NCBI RefSeq assembly: GCF_025995235.1
Contig: NZ_BAPT01000042.1
Location: forward strand, 1-64,000
Direction of reading: 5' to 3'
DNA length: 64,000 nt
Origin: Ameyamaea chiangmaiensis
GTDB taxonomy: Bacteria; Pseudomonadota; Alphaproteobacteria; Acetobacterales; Acetobacteraceae
The translations under genes and the position numbers were made by a program. The notes below the pieces were generated by a model, which worked only from the letters and a program-made list of their open reading frames with translations, was not told where the DNA came from and searched no databases. Shown here piece by piece: positions 17,347-25,049 of the stretch. Position 1 is the stretch's first letter. Each line of letters opens with the position of its first letter.

Positions 17347-17367
17347 GCAAGCACGAGGAGACACATC

Positions 17368-18372
17368 ATGGCAGAAGGAAGCGGCGTAGGGGGCGGTCAT
17401 AACGGACCGGCGCTCGGGGTCGAAGAACTCAAGCGCGCCTTTCACGACATGGTGCTGATCCGCCGGTTCGAGGAAAAGGCCGGCCAGCTCTACGGCATGG
17501 GCCTGATCGGCGGTTTCTGCCATCTGTATATCGGTCAGGAGGCGGTCGTCGTGGGTGTCCAGATGGCGCTCAAGCCGGGTGACAAGATCATCACCTCCTA
17601 TCGTGACCACGGCCAGATGCTGGCGGCCGGCATGACCCCTCGCGGTGTGATGGCCGAACTGACCGGTCGTGCGGGGGGATACTCGCACGGCAAGGGTGGA
17701 TCGATGCACATGTTCTCGCGCGAGAAGAATTTCTACGGCGGACACGGTATCGTCGGCGCGCAGGTGGCGCTTGGTATTGGCCTGGCCTTCGCCAACAAAT
17801 ATCGCGGCACGGACGAGGTCTCGGTGGCCTATTTCGGCGAGGGTGCGTCCAACCAGGGGCAGGTTTACGAAAGCTTCAACCTTGCCGCCTTGCAGAAGCT
17901 TCCGTGTGTGTTCGTCATCGAAAATAACCGCTATGGCATGGGGACCAGTGTCGAGCGGGCGTCCGCCTCGACCGATCTGTCGCAGAACGGAGCGCCGTGG
18001 GGTATTCCGGGCCGCAAGGTCGATGGCATGGACGTCGTCGCCGTGAACGAAGCGGTGGAGGAGGCCGTGGCCCAGTGTCGTGCTGGCAACGGTCCCTACC
18101 TTCTCGAGATGATGACCTATCGCTATCGCGGCCATTCGATGTCCGATCCGGCGAAGTATCGCACGCGGGACGAGGTCGACGATATCAGGCGCAATCAGGA
18201 TCCGATCGAACGGGTTCGCCATGAACTCGATCGTCTGGGCGTCAGCGCCGAGGCGCTCAAGGAGATCGAAAACGACGTGAAAGCCGTGGTCAACGACGCG
18301 GCACAATTCGCGCAGGAAAGCCCCGAGCCCGATCCGTCCGAGCTTTGGACCGACGTGCTGCTGGAGGCCTGA
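17368..18372 (+). CDS. pdhA: Pyruvate dehydrogenase E1 component, alpha subunit
   Basis: PdhA with PdhB forms the heterotetrameric E1 that decarboxylates pyruvate with thiamine diphosphate. The 334-residue protein has the YRDHGQML segment, GGSMHMF, the ThDP/Mg motif FGEGASNQGQVYESFN ending in IENNRYGMGT, and the RYRGHSMSDP phosphorylation-loop-like region. A GAGGAG Shine-Dalgarno sits before ATG 17368. It leads the operon pdhA-pdhB-pdhC-lpd. A short palindrome lies in its upstream leader. Confidence 0.96.
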   Translation: MAEGSGVGGGHNGPALGVEELKRAFHDMVLIRRFEEKAGQLYGMGLIGGFCHLYIGQEAVVVGVQMALKPGDKIITSYRDHGQMLAAGMTPRGVMAELTGRAGGYSHGKGGSMHMFSREKNFYGGHGIVGAQVALGIGLAFANKYRGTDEVSVAYFGEGASNQGQVYESFNLAALQKLPCVFVIENNRYGMGTSVERASASTDLSQNGAPWGIPGRKVDGMDVVAVNEAVEEAVAQCRAGNGPYLLEMMTYRYRGHSMSDPAKYRTRDEVDDIRRNQDPIERVRHELDRLGVSAEALKEIENDVKAVVNDAAQFAQESPEPDPSELWTDVLLEA

Positions 18373-18379
18373 GGGAAGT

Positions 18380-19735
18380 ATGTCCACCCAAATTCTGATG
18401 CCCGCCCTGTCGCCGACCATGACCGAGGGCAAACTTGCCAAGTGGCTTAAATCCACAGGTGACAAGGTGTCGTCCGGCGACGTGATCGCCGAGATCGAGA
18501 CCGACAAGGCGACGATGGAGGTCGAGGCCGTCGATGACGGCACGCTGGGCCGTATTCTGGTCCCCGAGGGAGCGGAGAACGTCGCCGTCAACACGCCGAT
18601 TGCCGTGCTTCTGGCCGAGGGCGAGGACGACACGGCGACCGACGCCCCGGCGGCGGAGACACCGGCGCCGTCCGACACCGCGACCCCTGCGCCATCGGGC
18701 GACGTGGCACCGCTGCCCCCTGCCGCCGCCACCGTGGCGCCGGAGCCCGAATGGGGCGAAACGCAGGAGATCACGGTGCGTGAGGCCCTGCGCGACGCCA
18801 TGGCGGCGGAACTGCGCCGTGATGAGGACGTGTTCCTGATCGGCGAAGAGGTCGCGCAGTATCAGGGTGCGTATAAGGTCAGCCAGGGCCTTCTGGATGA
18901 GTTCGGCGAGAAGCGGATCATCGACACGCCGATTACCGAACATGGCTTCACCGGCCTTGCCGTGGGTGCGGGCCTGACCGGCCTGCGCCCGATCGTGGAG
19001 TTCATGACCTTCAATTTCGCCATGCAGGCGATCGACCACATCATCAATTCGGCGGCCAAGACGCTGTATATGTCGGGCGGCCAGATGGGGTGCCCGATCG
19101 TGTTTCGTGGCCCCAATGGTGCGGCCGCGCGCGTCGGCGCGCAGCATTCCCAGTGTTACGCCAGCTGGTATGCGCACGTGCCGGGCCTGAAGGTCGTGGC
19201 ACCGTGGTCGTCGGCGGATGCGAAGGGGCTGCTGCGGGCCGCCATTCGCGATCCCAATCCGGTCATCTTCCTCGAAAACGAAATCCTGTATGGGCACAAG
19301 TTCCCGTGTCCGGTGGACGAGGACTTCATCCTGCCGATCGGCCGGGCGAAGATCGAGCGTGAAGGCACGGACGTCACCATCACCGCGTTTTCGATCATGG
19401 TGGGTGTGGCTCTGGAGGCAGCGGAGAAGTTGGCCGAGCAGGGGATTTCCGCCGAGGTGATCAACCTTCGCTCGCTACGTCCGCTCGACACCGAAACGAT
19501 CGTCAACAGCGTGAAGAAAACGTCGCGTCTGGTCAGCGTGGAAGAAGGCTGGCCGTTCGCGGGCATCGGGGCGGAAATCTCGATGCAGGTGATCGAACAC
19601 GCCTTCGACTGGCTGGACGCGCCGCCTGTGCGCGTGGCGGGCCTGGATGTGCCGATGCCGTTCGCCGCCAATCTGGAAAAGCTCGCGTTGCCGCAGCCGG
19701 ACTGGATCGTCGACGCCGTAAAGAAGCTGGTCTGA
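18380..19735 (+). CDS. pdhB: Pyruvate dehydrogenase E1 beta subunit with N-terminal lipoyl domain
   Basis: The 451-residue protein is a fusion. Residues 1-78 are a lipoyl domain with Lys43 in IETDKATMEVEA. A Pro/Ala/Thr linker runs to about residue 125, and a complete E1 beta domain follows (TVREALRDAM onward, with GEEVAQYQGAY, FMTFNFAMQAIDHI and SAKTLYMSGGQ). E1 beta forms the ThDP site with PdhA. The extra lipoyl domain closely resembles that of PdhC, also at the DNA level, so it probably arose by duplication. This arrangement is known in several alphaproteobacteria. It starts seven bases after pdhA with a GAGGGAAG ribosome site. Confidence 0.95.
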   Translation: MSTQILMPALSPTMTEGKLAKWLKSTGDKVSSGDVIAEIETDKATMEVEAVDDGTLGRILVPEGAENVAVNTPIAVLLAEGEDDTATDAPAAETPAPSDTATPAPSGDVAPLPPAAATVAPEPEWGETQEITVREALRDAMAAELRRDEDVFLIGEEVAQYQGAYKVSQGLLDEFGEKRIIDTPITEHGFTGLAVGAGLTGLRPIVEFMTFNFAMQAIDHIINSAAKTLYMSGGQMGCPIVFRGPNGAAARVGAQHSQCYASWYAHVPGLKVVAPWSSADAKGLLRAAIRDPNPVIFLENEILYGHKFPCPVDEDFILPIGRAKIEREGTDVTITAFSIMVGVALEAAEKLAEQGISAEVINLRSLRPLDTETIVNSVKKTSRLVSVEEGWPFAGIGAEISMQVIEHAFDWLDAPPVRVAGLDVPMPFAANLEKLALPQPDWIVDAVKKLV

Positions 19736-19745
19736 GGGGGCGCGC

Positions 19746-20990
19746 ATGGCTGTGGATATTCTGATGCCCGCGCTGTCGCCGACCATGACGGAAGGCAAGC
19801 TGGCACGGTGGCTGAAAAAGGAAGGCGACACCGTTGCCTCCGGCGACGTGATCGCTGAAATCGAGACCGACAAGGCCACGATGGAGGTCGAGGCGGTCGA
19901 GGAGGGCATTTTGGGCCGCATCCTGGTCGCCGAGGGCAGCGAGGGCGTGAAAGTCAACGCACCGATCGCCATTCTGGTCGAGGACGGCGAGTCTGTTCCG
20001 GAGGGGCCTTCAGCGCCGACACCGAAGAACACGACCAAGGCAGAGGTCGCGAAGACGATCGATGCTCCCACAGTCGCCGCCCCTGCGACGGCTGCGTCAA
20101 AGCCCGCCGACAAGCCGGCCAACCGCATCGTGGCATCGCCGCTTGCCCGTCGTCTGGCCAGGGAGGCAGGGCTTGATCTGGCGACGATCACCGGGTCGGG
20201 TCCGTACGGGCGGATCGTGCGCCGGGACGTGGAGGGTCACACACCCGCACCCAAAGCCGCGCCGAAGTCCGTGGCTGCGACGCCCGCTGGTGGCGGCAGC
20301 CGCGCCGTGCCGAATTCGTCGATGCGGAAAGTCATCGCGCGTCGCCTGACGGAGTCGAAGTCGACCGTTCCGCATTTCTATGTCTCGATCGACGTGGAAC
20401 TCGACGCGCTTCTGGCCCTGCGATCGCAGCTGAACGCCGTGTCGCCGTCCGAAGGACCGGAGGCGTTCAAACTGTCTGTCAATGACCTTCTGATCAAGGC
20501 CGCCGCCGTGACGCTCAAGCGTGTGCCCGGCGTCAACGTGTCCTATACGGACGAGGCAACGATCTTTTACGACGACGCCGACATTTCGGTCGCGGTTTCC
20601 ATCCCGGATGGTCTGATCACACCGATCGTGCGTGCCGCCGATCGCAAGAGCGTGCGCACGATCAGCACCGAGGCAAAGGGACTGATCGCCAAGGCGCGTG
20701 CGGGCAAGCTGAAGCCGGAAGAGTTTCAGGGTGGCACCTTCTCGATTTCGAACATGGGCATGTTCGGGGTCAAGGATTTCGCGGCGATCATCAATCCGCC
20801 GCAGGCTGCCATTCTTGCCGTCGCGGCCGGTGAAAAGCGTGCCGTGGTCAAGGGCGATGACATTAGGATCGCGACCGTCATGACCGTCACGCTGTCGGTG
20901 GACCACCGCGCCGTGGACGGCGCGCTGGCGGCCGAGTTCGTGTCGGTGTTCAAGTCGGTGGTCGAATCCCCGATGGCGTTGGTTGTCTGA
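19746..20990 (+). CDS. pdhC: Pyruvate dehydrogenase E2 (dihydrolipoamide acetyltransferase)
   Basis: PdhC is the core of the complex and transfers the acetyl group to CoA. The 414-residue protein has one lipoyl domain (residues 1-78, Lys43 in DKATMEV), a linker, a peripheral-subunit-binding domain around 125-160 (VASPLARRLAREAG to GSGPYGRI), and the catalytic domain with VPHFYVSIDVEL, FSISNMGMFGV and the active-site DHRAVDGA. It starts ten bases after pdhB. The next gene, lpd, starts ten bases after the stop. Confidence 0.96.
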   Translation: MAVDILMPALSPTMTEGKLARWLKKEGDTVASGDVIAEIETDKATMEVEAVEEGILGRILVAEGSEGVKVNAPIAILVEDGESVPEGPSAPTPKNTTKAEVAKTIDAPTVAAPATAASKPADKPANRIVASPLARRLAREAGLDLATITGSGPYGRIVRRDVEGHTPAPKAAPKSVAATPAGGGSRAVPNSSMRKVIARRLTESKSTVPHFYVSIDVELDALLALRSQLNAVSPSEGPEAFKLSVNDLLIKAAAVTLKRVPGVNVSYTDEATIFYDDADISVAVSIPDGLITPIVRAADRKSVRTISTEAKGLIAKARAGKLKPEEFQGGTFSISNMGMFGVKDFAAIINPPQAAILAVAAGEKRAVVKGDDIRIATVMTVTLSVDHRAVDGALAAEFVSVFKSVVESPMALVV

Positions 20991-21000
20991 GGGATATGGC

Positions 21001-22410
21001 ATGAGCAAGACCGATTTCGACCTGATCGTCGTCGGGGGCGGCCCCGGTGGCTATGTCGCGGCGCTGCGTGCGGCGCAGCTCAAACTCGACGTGGCGGTTG
21101 TCGAATCGACGCATCTGGGCGGCATCTGCCTGAACTGGGGCTGCATCCCCACCAAGGCACTTCTGCGCGCGTCGGAGATCAATCATCTGCTGCACGATCT
21201 CGGCCCGTTCGGGTTCAAGGCCGAAAATGTCTCCTATGATTTCGACAAGGTCGTCGCCCGCTCACGGGCCGTGTCGAAGCAGCTTGCCGGCGGCGTGGGC
21301 CATCTGCTGAAAAAGGCCAAGGTGCCGGTGTTCGACGGCCGGGGGAAACTCGCCGGCGTATCGCGCGGACGTCGCATGATCGAGGTCAGCAAGGACGGCA
21401 AGCCGGTGGCGACCCTGACCGCGAGGAACGTCATTCTGGCCACCGGTGCGCGGGCGCGCGTTCTGCCGGGGATCGAGCCGGACGGGGACCTTATCTGGTC
21501 CTACCGCGAGGCCATGGTGCCCAAGGCGATGCCGAAGAGCCTGCTGGTTATCGGCTCCGGGGCGATCGGGATCGAGTTCGCGTCGTTCTACCGGAACATG
21601 GGCGCGGAGGTCACGGTCGTGGAGGCCATGGACCGCGTCCTGCCGGTCGAGGACGAGGAGATCAGCGCGCTTGCCCACAAGGCTTTTGAAAAGCAGGGCA
21701 TGACCATCCTGACCGGCGCGAAAATCGGGACACTGCGCAAGAACGGTGCCACCGTGACCGTCCCGGTCGAGGTGGCGGGCAAGACGCGGGAGATAACGGT
21801 CGAGAAAGTGATCTCGGCCGTCGGCATCGTCGGCAATGTCGAGGATATCGGTCTGGAGGGTACCAAGGTCGAGGTCGACCGCACCCATATCAAGGTCGAT
21901 GGGTATTGCCGCACGGGTGAGCCGAACGTGTATGCGATCGGCGACGTCGCCGGGGCGCCGTGGCTCGCCCACAAGGCCAGCCACGAAGGTGTCCTGTGCG
22001 CCGAGCATATCGCCGGACGGGAGGTTCATCCGATGGACGTCACCAATATCCCGGGCTGCACCTATTGCCGCCCGCAGGTCGCGTCTGTGGGCCTGACCGA
22101 AGCCAAGGCCAAGGCGACCGGGCGCACGCTGCGTGTCGGTAAGTTCCCGTTCATGGGCAACGGCAAGGCCATCGCGATGGGTGAACCCGAAGGGCTGGTC
22201 AAGACGGTGTTCGACGCCGAGACGGGCGAGCTTCTGGGCGCGCACATGATCGGGGCGGAGGTCACCGAGATGATCCAGGGCTATGTCGTGGCCAAGACGG
22301 GCGAACTGACCGAGGGCGAGTTGAAGGAGACGGTGTTCCCGCACCCGACCATCTCCGAGTCGATGCATGAGGCGGTTCTTGCCGCGTGGGGTGGCGCGCT
22401 TCACTTCTAG
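21001..22410 (+). CDS. lpdA: Dihydrolipoyl dehydrogenase (E3)
   Basis: E3 reoxidises dihydrolipoamide and passes electrons to NAD. From ATG 21001 it has 469 residues. The FAD-binding VVGGGPGGYVAA lies at residues 10-21, the redox disulfide is Cys43-Cys48 in GGICLNWGCIP, the NAD site is VIGSGAIGIEFASFY, and the C-terminal FPHPTISES carries the catalytic His-Glu pair. The position at the end of pdhABC shows it serves pyruvate dehydrogenase. An in-frame ATG six codons upstream exists, but it overlaps the pdhC end and is less likely. Confidence 0.96.
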   Translation: MSKTDFDLIVVGGGPGGYVAALRAAQLKLDVAVVESTHLGGICLNWGCIPTKALLRASEINHLLHDLGPFGFKAENVSYDFDKVVARSRAVSKQLAGGVGHLLKKAKVPVFDGRGKLAGVSRGRRMIEVSKDGKPVATLTARNVILATGARARVLPGIEPDGDLIWSYREAMVPKAMPKSLLVIGSGAIGIEFASFYRNMGAEVTVVEAMDRVLPVEDEEISALAHKAFEKQGMTILTGAKIGTLRKNGATVTVPVEVAGKTREITVEKVISAVGIVGNVEDIGLEGTKVEVDRTHIKVDGYCRTGEPNVYAIGDVAGAPWLAHKASHEGVLCAEHIAGREVHPMDVTNIPGCTYCRPQVASVGLTEAKAKATGRTLRVGKFPFMGNGKAIAMGEPEGLVKTVFDAETGELLGAHMIGAEVTEMIQGYVVAKTGELTEGELKETVFPHPTISESMHEAVLAAWGGALHF

Positions 22411-22417
22411 GAGCCGT

Positions 22418-22446
22418 GCGTCATGTGTGCTTGACGTGCATGACGC
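22418..22446. other. Inverted repeat between lpd and lipA
   Basis: GCGTCATG (22418-22425) and CATGACGC (22439-22446) form a perfect eight-base dyad around a 13-base loop that contains TTGACG, a possible -35 box. No T-run follows. It lies in the 125-base lpd-lipA gap and may be an operator or a weak terminator. I see no convincing -10 box at standard spacing. Confidence 0.35.
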
Positions 22447-22535
22447 CGCATTCCACCTGTGGGCGGCATGGCTGGTAAGGTCGTGACGCCGCGAGGGGCG
22501 TGCATAGTAAAGTTGATCAACGGGATGGCCCGCCA

Positions 22536-23534
22536 ATGTCCAGCACACGCGTTCTGATCGATCATCGCAAGGGCGGTGTCGCGCGCCATCCGGAAAAGGC
22601 CCACCGGCCCGACAATCCGATCCTGCGCAAGCCGGACTGGATCCGCGTCAAGGCGCCCAACAGCCCGACCTATTTCGAGACGCGCAACCTGATGCGCGAC
22701 AACAAGCTCGCCACCGTGTGCGAAGAGGCCGCATGCCCGAATATCGGGGAATGCTGGTCGCAGCGTCACGCGACGATGATGATCATGGGCGAGATCTGCA
22801 CCCGCGCCTGTTCGTTCTGCAATGTGACGACCGGTCTGCCCCATGCGCTGGACGCGGATGAGCCTTCGCGCGTGGGCGACGCCGTGGCCAAGCTGGGTCT
22901 GCGCCATGTGGTGATCACGTCGGTCGATCGCGACGATCTGGCGGATGGGGGGGCTGCGCATTTCGCCCGGGTCATCGGGGCGGTGAGGGCCGCGTCACCC
23001 GGCACGACGATCGAGATTTTGACACCCGATTTCCTGCGCAAGCCCGGAGCGCTGGAAGTCGTCGTGGCGGCGCGTCCCGACGTGTTCAACCATAATCTCG
23101 AAACGGTGCCGCGGCTGTATCTGACGATCCGTCCGGGTGCCCGCTATTACCAGTCGCTGCGGCTTCTCGATGACGTCAAGCGTCTGGATCCGGGCATCTT
23201 CACCAAGTCCGGGTTGATGCTGGGCCTGGGCGAGGCACGGCCGGAAATCCTGCAGGTGATGGACGATCTGCGCATCGCCGATGTCGATTTTATCACCATG
23301 GGCCAGTATCTCCAGCCGACGCCCAAGCACGCTGCTGTCGACCGGTTCGTGACCCCGGACGAGTTCGCCGATTACGCGTCCATGGCGCGTTCGAAGGGCT
23401 TCCTGCAGGTGTCGGCCACACCGCTGACACGCTCGTCCTATCACGCGGATTCCGATTTTGCCGAACTCAAGGCAACGCGTGAGGCACGACTGGCCGCGAC
23501 CAACGTCCAGCCGGCCGAAACGGTGGCCGTCTGA
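22536..23534 (+). CDS. lipA: Lipoyl synthase
   Basis: LipA is a radical SAM enzyme that inserts two sulfurs into octanoyl groups on lipoyl domains such as those of PdhB and PdhC. From ATG 22536 the protein has 332 residues. Two iron-sulfur clusters are indicated: the auxiliary cluster cysteines in CEEAACPNIGEC and the radical SAM motif CTRACSFC (CxxxCxxC). Near the C terminus a conserved serine lies in TRSSYHAD. It follows lpd, which fits a shared lipoate and pyruvate dehydrogenase function. The stop overlaps the next start by one base. Confidence 0.96.
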   Translation: MSSTRVLIDHRKGGVARHPEKAHRPDNPILRKPDWIRVKAPNSPTYFETRNLMRDNKLATVCEEAACPNIGECWSQRHATMMIMGEICTRACSFCNVTTGLPHALDADEPSRVGDAVAKLGLRHVVITSVDRDDLADGGAAHFARVIGAVRAASPGTTIEILTPDFLRKPGALEVVVAARPDVFNHNLETVPRLYLTIRPGARYYQSLRLLDDVKRLDPGIFTKSGLMLGLGEARPEILQVMDDLRIADVDFITMGQYLQPTPKHAAVDRFVTPDEFADYASMARSKGFLQVSATPLTRSSYHADSDFAELKATREARLAATNVQPAETVAV

Positions 23535-24016
23535 TGCCCACCCATGCGGAGGAGCGTCTGGTTCCCTACTCGCAGGACCAGCTGTTCGAACTCGTCGCCG
23601 ATGTGGGTAAGTATCCGCAGTTTCTGCCGTGGTGCACCGCGGCGCGGGTCCGGACGCGTACGGCCACCGAACTGGTGGCGGACCTGACGATCGGATTCGG
23701 ACCTTTTCGAGAGACGTTCACCAGCCGCGTGTCGCTGCACCGGCCCGAGCGCGTCGATGTGCGTTATGAGCGTGGGCCCTTTCGTTATTTGAACAATGTA
23801 TGGCTGTTCAAACCCCACGCTGACGGCTGCGTGGTGAATTTCTTCGTCGATTTCGAGTTCCGGTCGCGCCTGCTTCAGGCGGCGATCGGCGTTGTGTTCA
23901 ACGAGGCCGTACGCCTGATGGTGGCGGCGTTTCTGCGTCGCGCCCGGGACGTGTATGGCGCATCGCAAGGCATGGGCGGCACCGGCGCACCCGCGGTCAC
24001 GCCGACCCGACGCTAG
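23534..24016 (+). CDS. COQ10/RatA-like START-domain protein, probable ubiquinone-binding
   Basis: The 160-residue protein is a single START-like (polyketide cyclase) domain. It shows the COQ10-family opening VPYSQDQLFELVADVGKYPQFLPWC, then FRETFTSRVSLHRPERVDV and FFVDFEFRSRLLQA. COQ10 binds ubiquinone and helps it reach the respiratory chain. The family is often labelled RatA toxin in databases, but nothing here suggests a toxin role: there is no ratB-like partner and the gene is coupled to lipA by a TGATG overlap. The last 20 residues (Gly/Pro/Thr-rich) are outside the domain. Confidence 0.85.
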   Translation: MPTHAEERLVPYSQDQLFELVADVGKYPQFLPWCTAARVRTRTATELVADLTIGFGPFRETFTSRVSLHRPERVDVRYERGPFRYLNNVWLFKPHADGCVVNFFVDFEFRSRLLQAAIGVVFNEAVRLMVAAFLRRARDVYGASQGMGGTGAPAVTPTRR

Positions 24017-24058
24017 GCGCAGGCCCACAGTCTCGGATACCGGCGGGAATTTTTTTCG

Positions 24059-24083
24059 CGAACTCTGTGCACGATGACACGTT
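24059..24083 (+). promoter_or_regulatory. Possible EcfG-type promoter
   Basis: CGAAC (24059-24063), 16 bases, then CGTT (24080-24083) matches the alphaproteobacterial general-stress sigma consensus GGAAC-N16/17-CGTT with one mismatch in the -35 box. It lies about 50 bases before the start of the small secreted His-rich protein. EcfG-like sigma genes are present at 56 kb. Confidence 0.35.
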
Positions 24084-24133
24084 CGATGACCGATGGCGTG
24101 CCGCAAGGCATGCGCAGGGAAAGGAACGTCATA

Positions 24134-24466
24134 ATGACTTCACGTTTTCAGTTCGCGCTCGTCGCCGGTGCCATGCTTGCTGCAGGACCTGTGGTGGCAG
24201 CCACCCACCACCATGGTCATCACGACAAGTCCGCCATGCCGTCGGCGCAGGCGAGCCAGACCGATGCATTGAACGACAAGAGCCTGGCCGACGCCCGGGC
24301 CAGCATGACCCCGCCGCCGCAGCCTGCGGCGATCACGACGGGTACTTCGCTGAATACCGCGCCGACGACGGCAGCTGGCACCGGCATGACCGCACCCGCG
24401 GCTGCCTCCGCGCCTATGCAGCCGTCGGCCAGCGACATGAACGCGCCGGCGCCTCAGCCGCAATAA
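24134..24466 (+). CDS. Small secreted His-rich, Pro/Ala-rich protein of unknown function
   Basis: I do not recognise a family. The 110-residue product has a clear signal peptide (residues 1-22, MTSRFQFALVAGAMLAAGP then VVA). The mature part would begin with Ala-Thr-His-His-His-Gly-His-His, a strong metal-binding look. The rest is a low-complexity chain rich in Ala, Pro, Ser, Thr and Met with no cysteine. I start at ATG 24134, which has an AAGG-type ribosome site; an upstream in-frame ATG at 24074 would bury the signal peptide. It stands alone: convergent with pncC, behind the COQ10 gene and ending at a strong terminator. A periplasmic metal-binding or stress role is a guess. Confidence 0.72.
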   Translation: MTSRFQFALVAGAMLAAGPVVAATHHHGHHDKSAMPSAQASQTDALNDKSLADARASMTPPPQPAAITTGTSLNTAPTTAAGTGMTAPAAASAPMQPSASDMNAPAPQPQ

Positions 24467-24496
24467 CACGTCGTCGGTGTTTCGACTGACCGCGCC

Positions 24497-24526
24497 AAAG
24501 GCCGTCCCATATGGGGCGGCCTTTTT
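24497..24526. terminator. Rho-independent terminator between the His-rich gene and pncC
   Basis: The stem AAAGGCCGTCCC pairs with GGGGCGGCCTTT (one G-T pair) around the loop ATAT, followed by a five-base T-run on the plus strand and an A-run on the other side. It can serve both convergent genes. Confidence 0.85.
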
Positions 24527-24530
24527 CGCT

Positions 24531-25049
24531 TCACGCGGCCTGAAGCGACCGGCGCGCCTGCTCGATAAGGCCCAGGGCCACGCGCACCGACTGGTCCCTC
24601 ACAGCCGCGCGATCGCCGCCGAACACATGGTGTTCGGCTCGGACGTCGGTGCCGGAGCCATCGGTCCACGCGACCGCGAACCAGACCAGCCCCACCGGCT
24701 TGTCAGGCGTTCCACCGCCCGGGCCGGCGACGCCGCTGACCGCAACAGCGATCGATGCTTCGGGCGCACGAGCAAGCGCCCCCCGGGCCATGGCGCGTGC
24801 GGTCTCGGCGCTGACGGCGCCATGACGCATAAGCGTCTCTTCCGGCACGCCCAGAACCGCCTGCTTCATGGCGTTGCTATAGGTGACGAAGCCGCCGCAC
24901 AGGGCGGATGACGAACCCGCGTGATGTGTCAGGCTGGCCGAGACCAGACCGCCGGTGCAGCTCTCGGCGGTGACGACCATCCGGCCGTCGCGGGAGAGGG
25001 CGCGCACCAGTGCGGCCGACAGGTCGAGCGTCGCGGGATCGAGGGTCAT
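24531..25049 (-). CDS. pncC: Nicotinamide-nucleotide amidase (CinA C-terminal domain protein)
   Basis: The 172-residue protein is the stand-alone CinA C-terminal domain, which deamidates NMN to nicotinate mononucleotide in NAD recycling. The family motifs are VVTAESCTGGLVSASLT with the catalytic serine, GGFVTYSNAMKQAVLGV, the TGVAGPGGG-like SGVAGPGGGTPDKPVGLVW and a C-terminal helix. The N-terminal COG1058 domain of full CinA is absent, which is normal for PncC. The start overlaps the stop of the upstream lytic transglycosylase by one base, so the two are co-translated. Confidence 0.88.
   Translation of the reverse strand: MTLDPATLDLSAALVRALSRDGRMVVTAESCTGGLVSASLTHHAGSSSALCGGFVTYSNAMKQAVLGVPEETLMRHGAVSAETARAMARGALARAPEASIAVAVSGVAGPGGGTPDKPVGLVWFAVAWTDGSGTDVRAEHHVFGGDRAAVRDQSVRVALGLIEQARRSLQAA

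Noticed and set aside
17044..18801. 585-codon open frame on the minus strand across moaC and pdhA/pdhB
   Set aside because: It spans three well-supported genes on the other strand and has a low-complexity translation; a high-GC shadow.
23534..24016. RatA-type toxin
   Set aside because: The family name is used in databases, but the sequence is COQ10-like, coupled to lipA and without a RatB partner.
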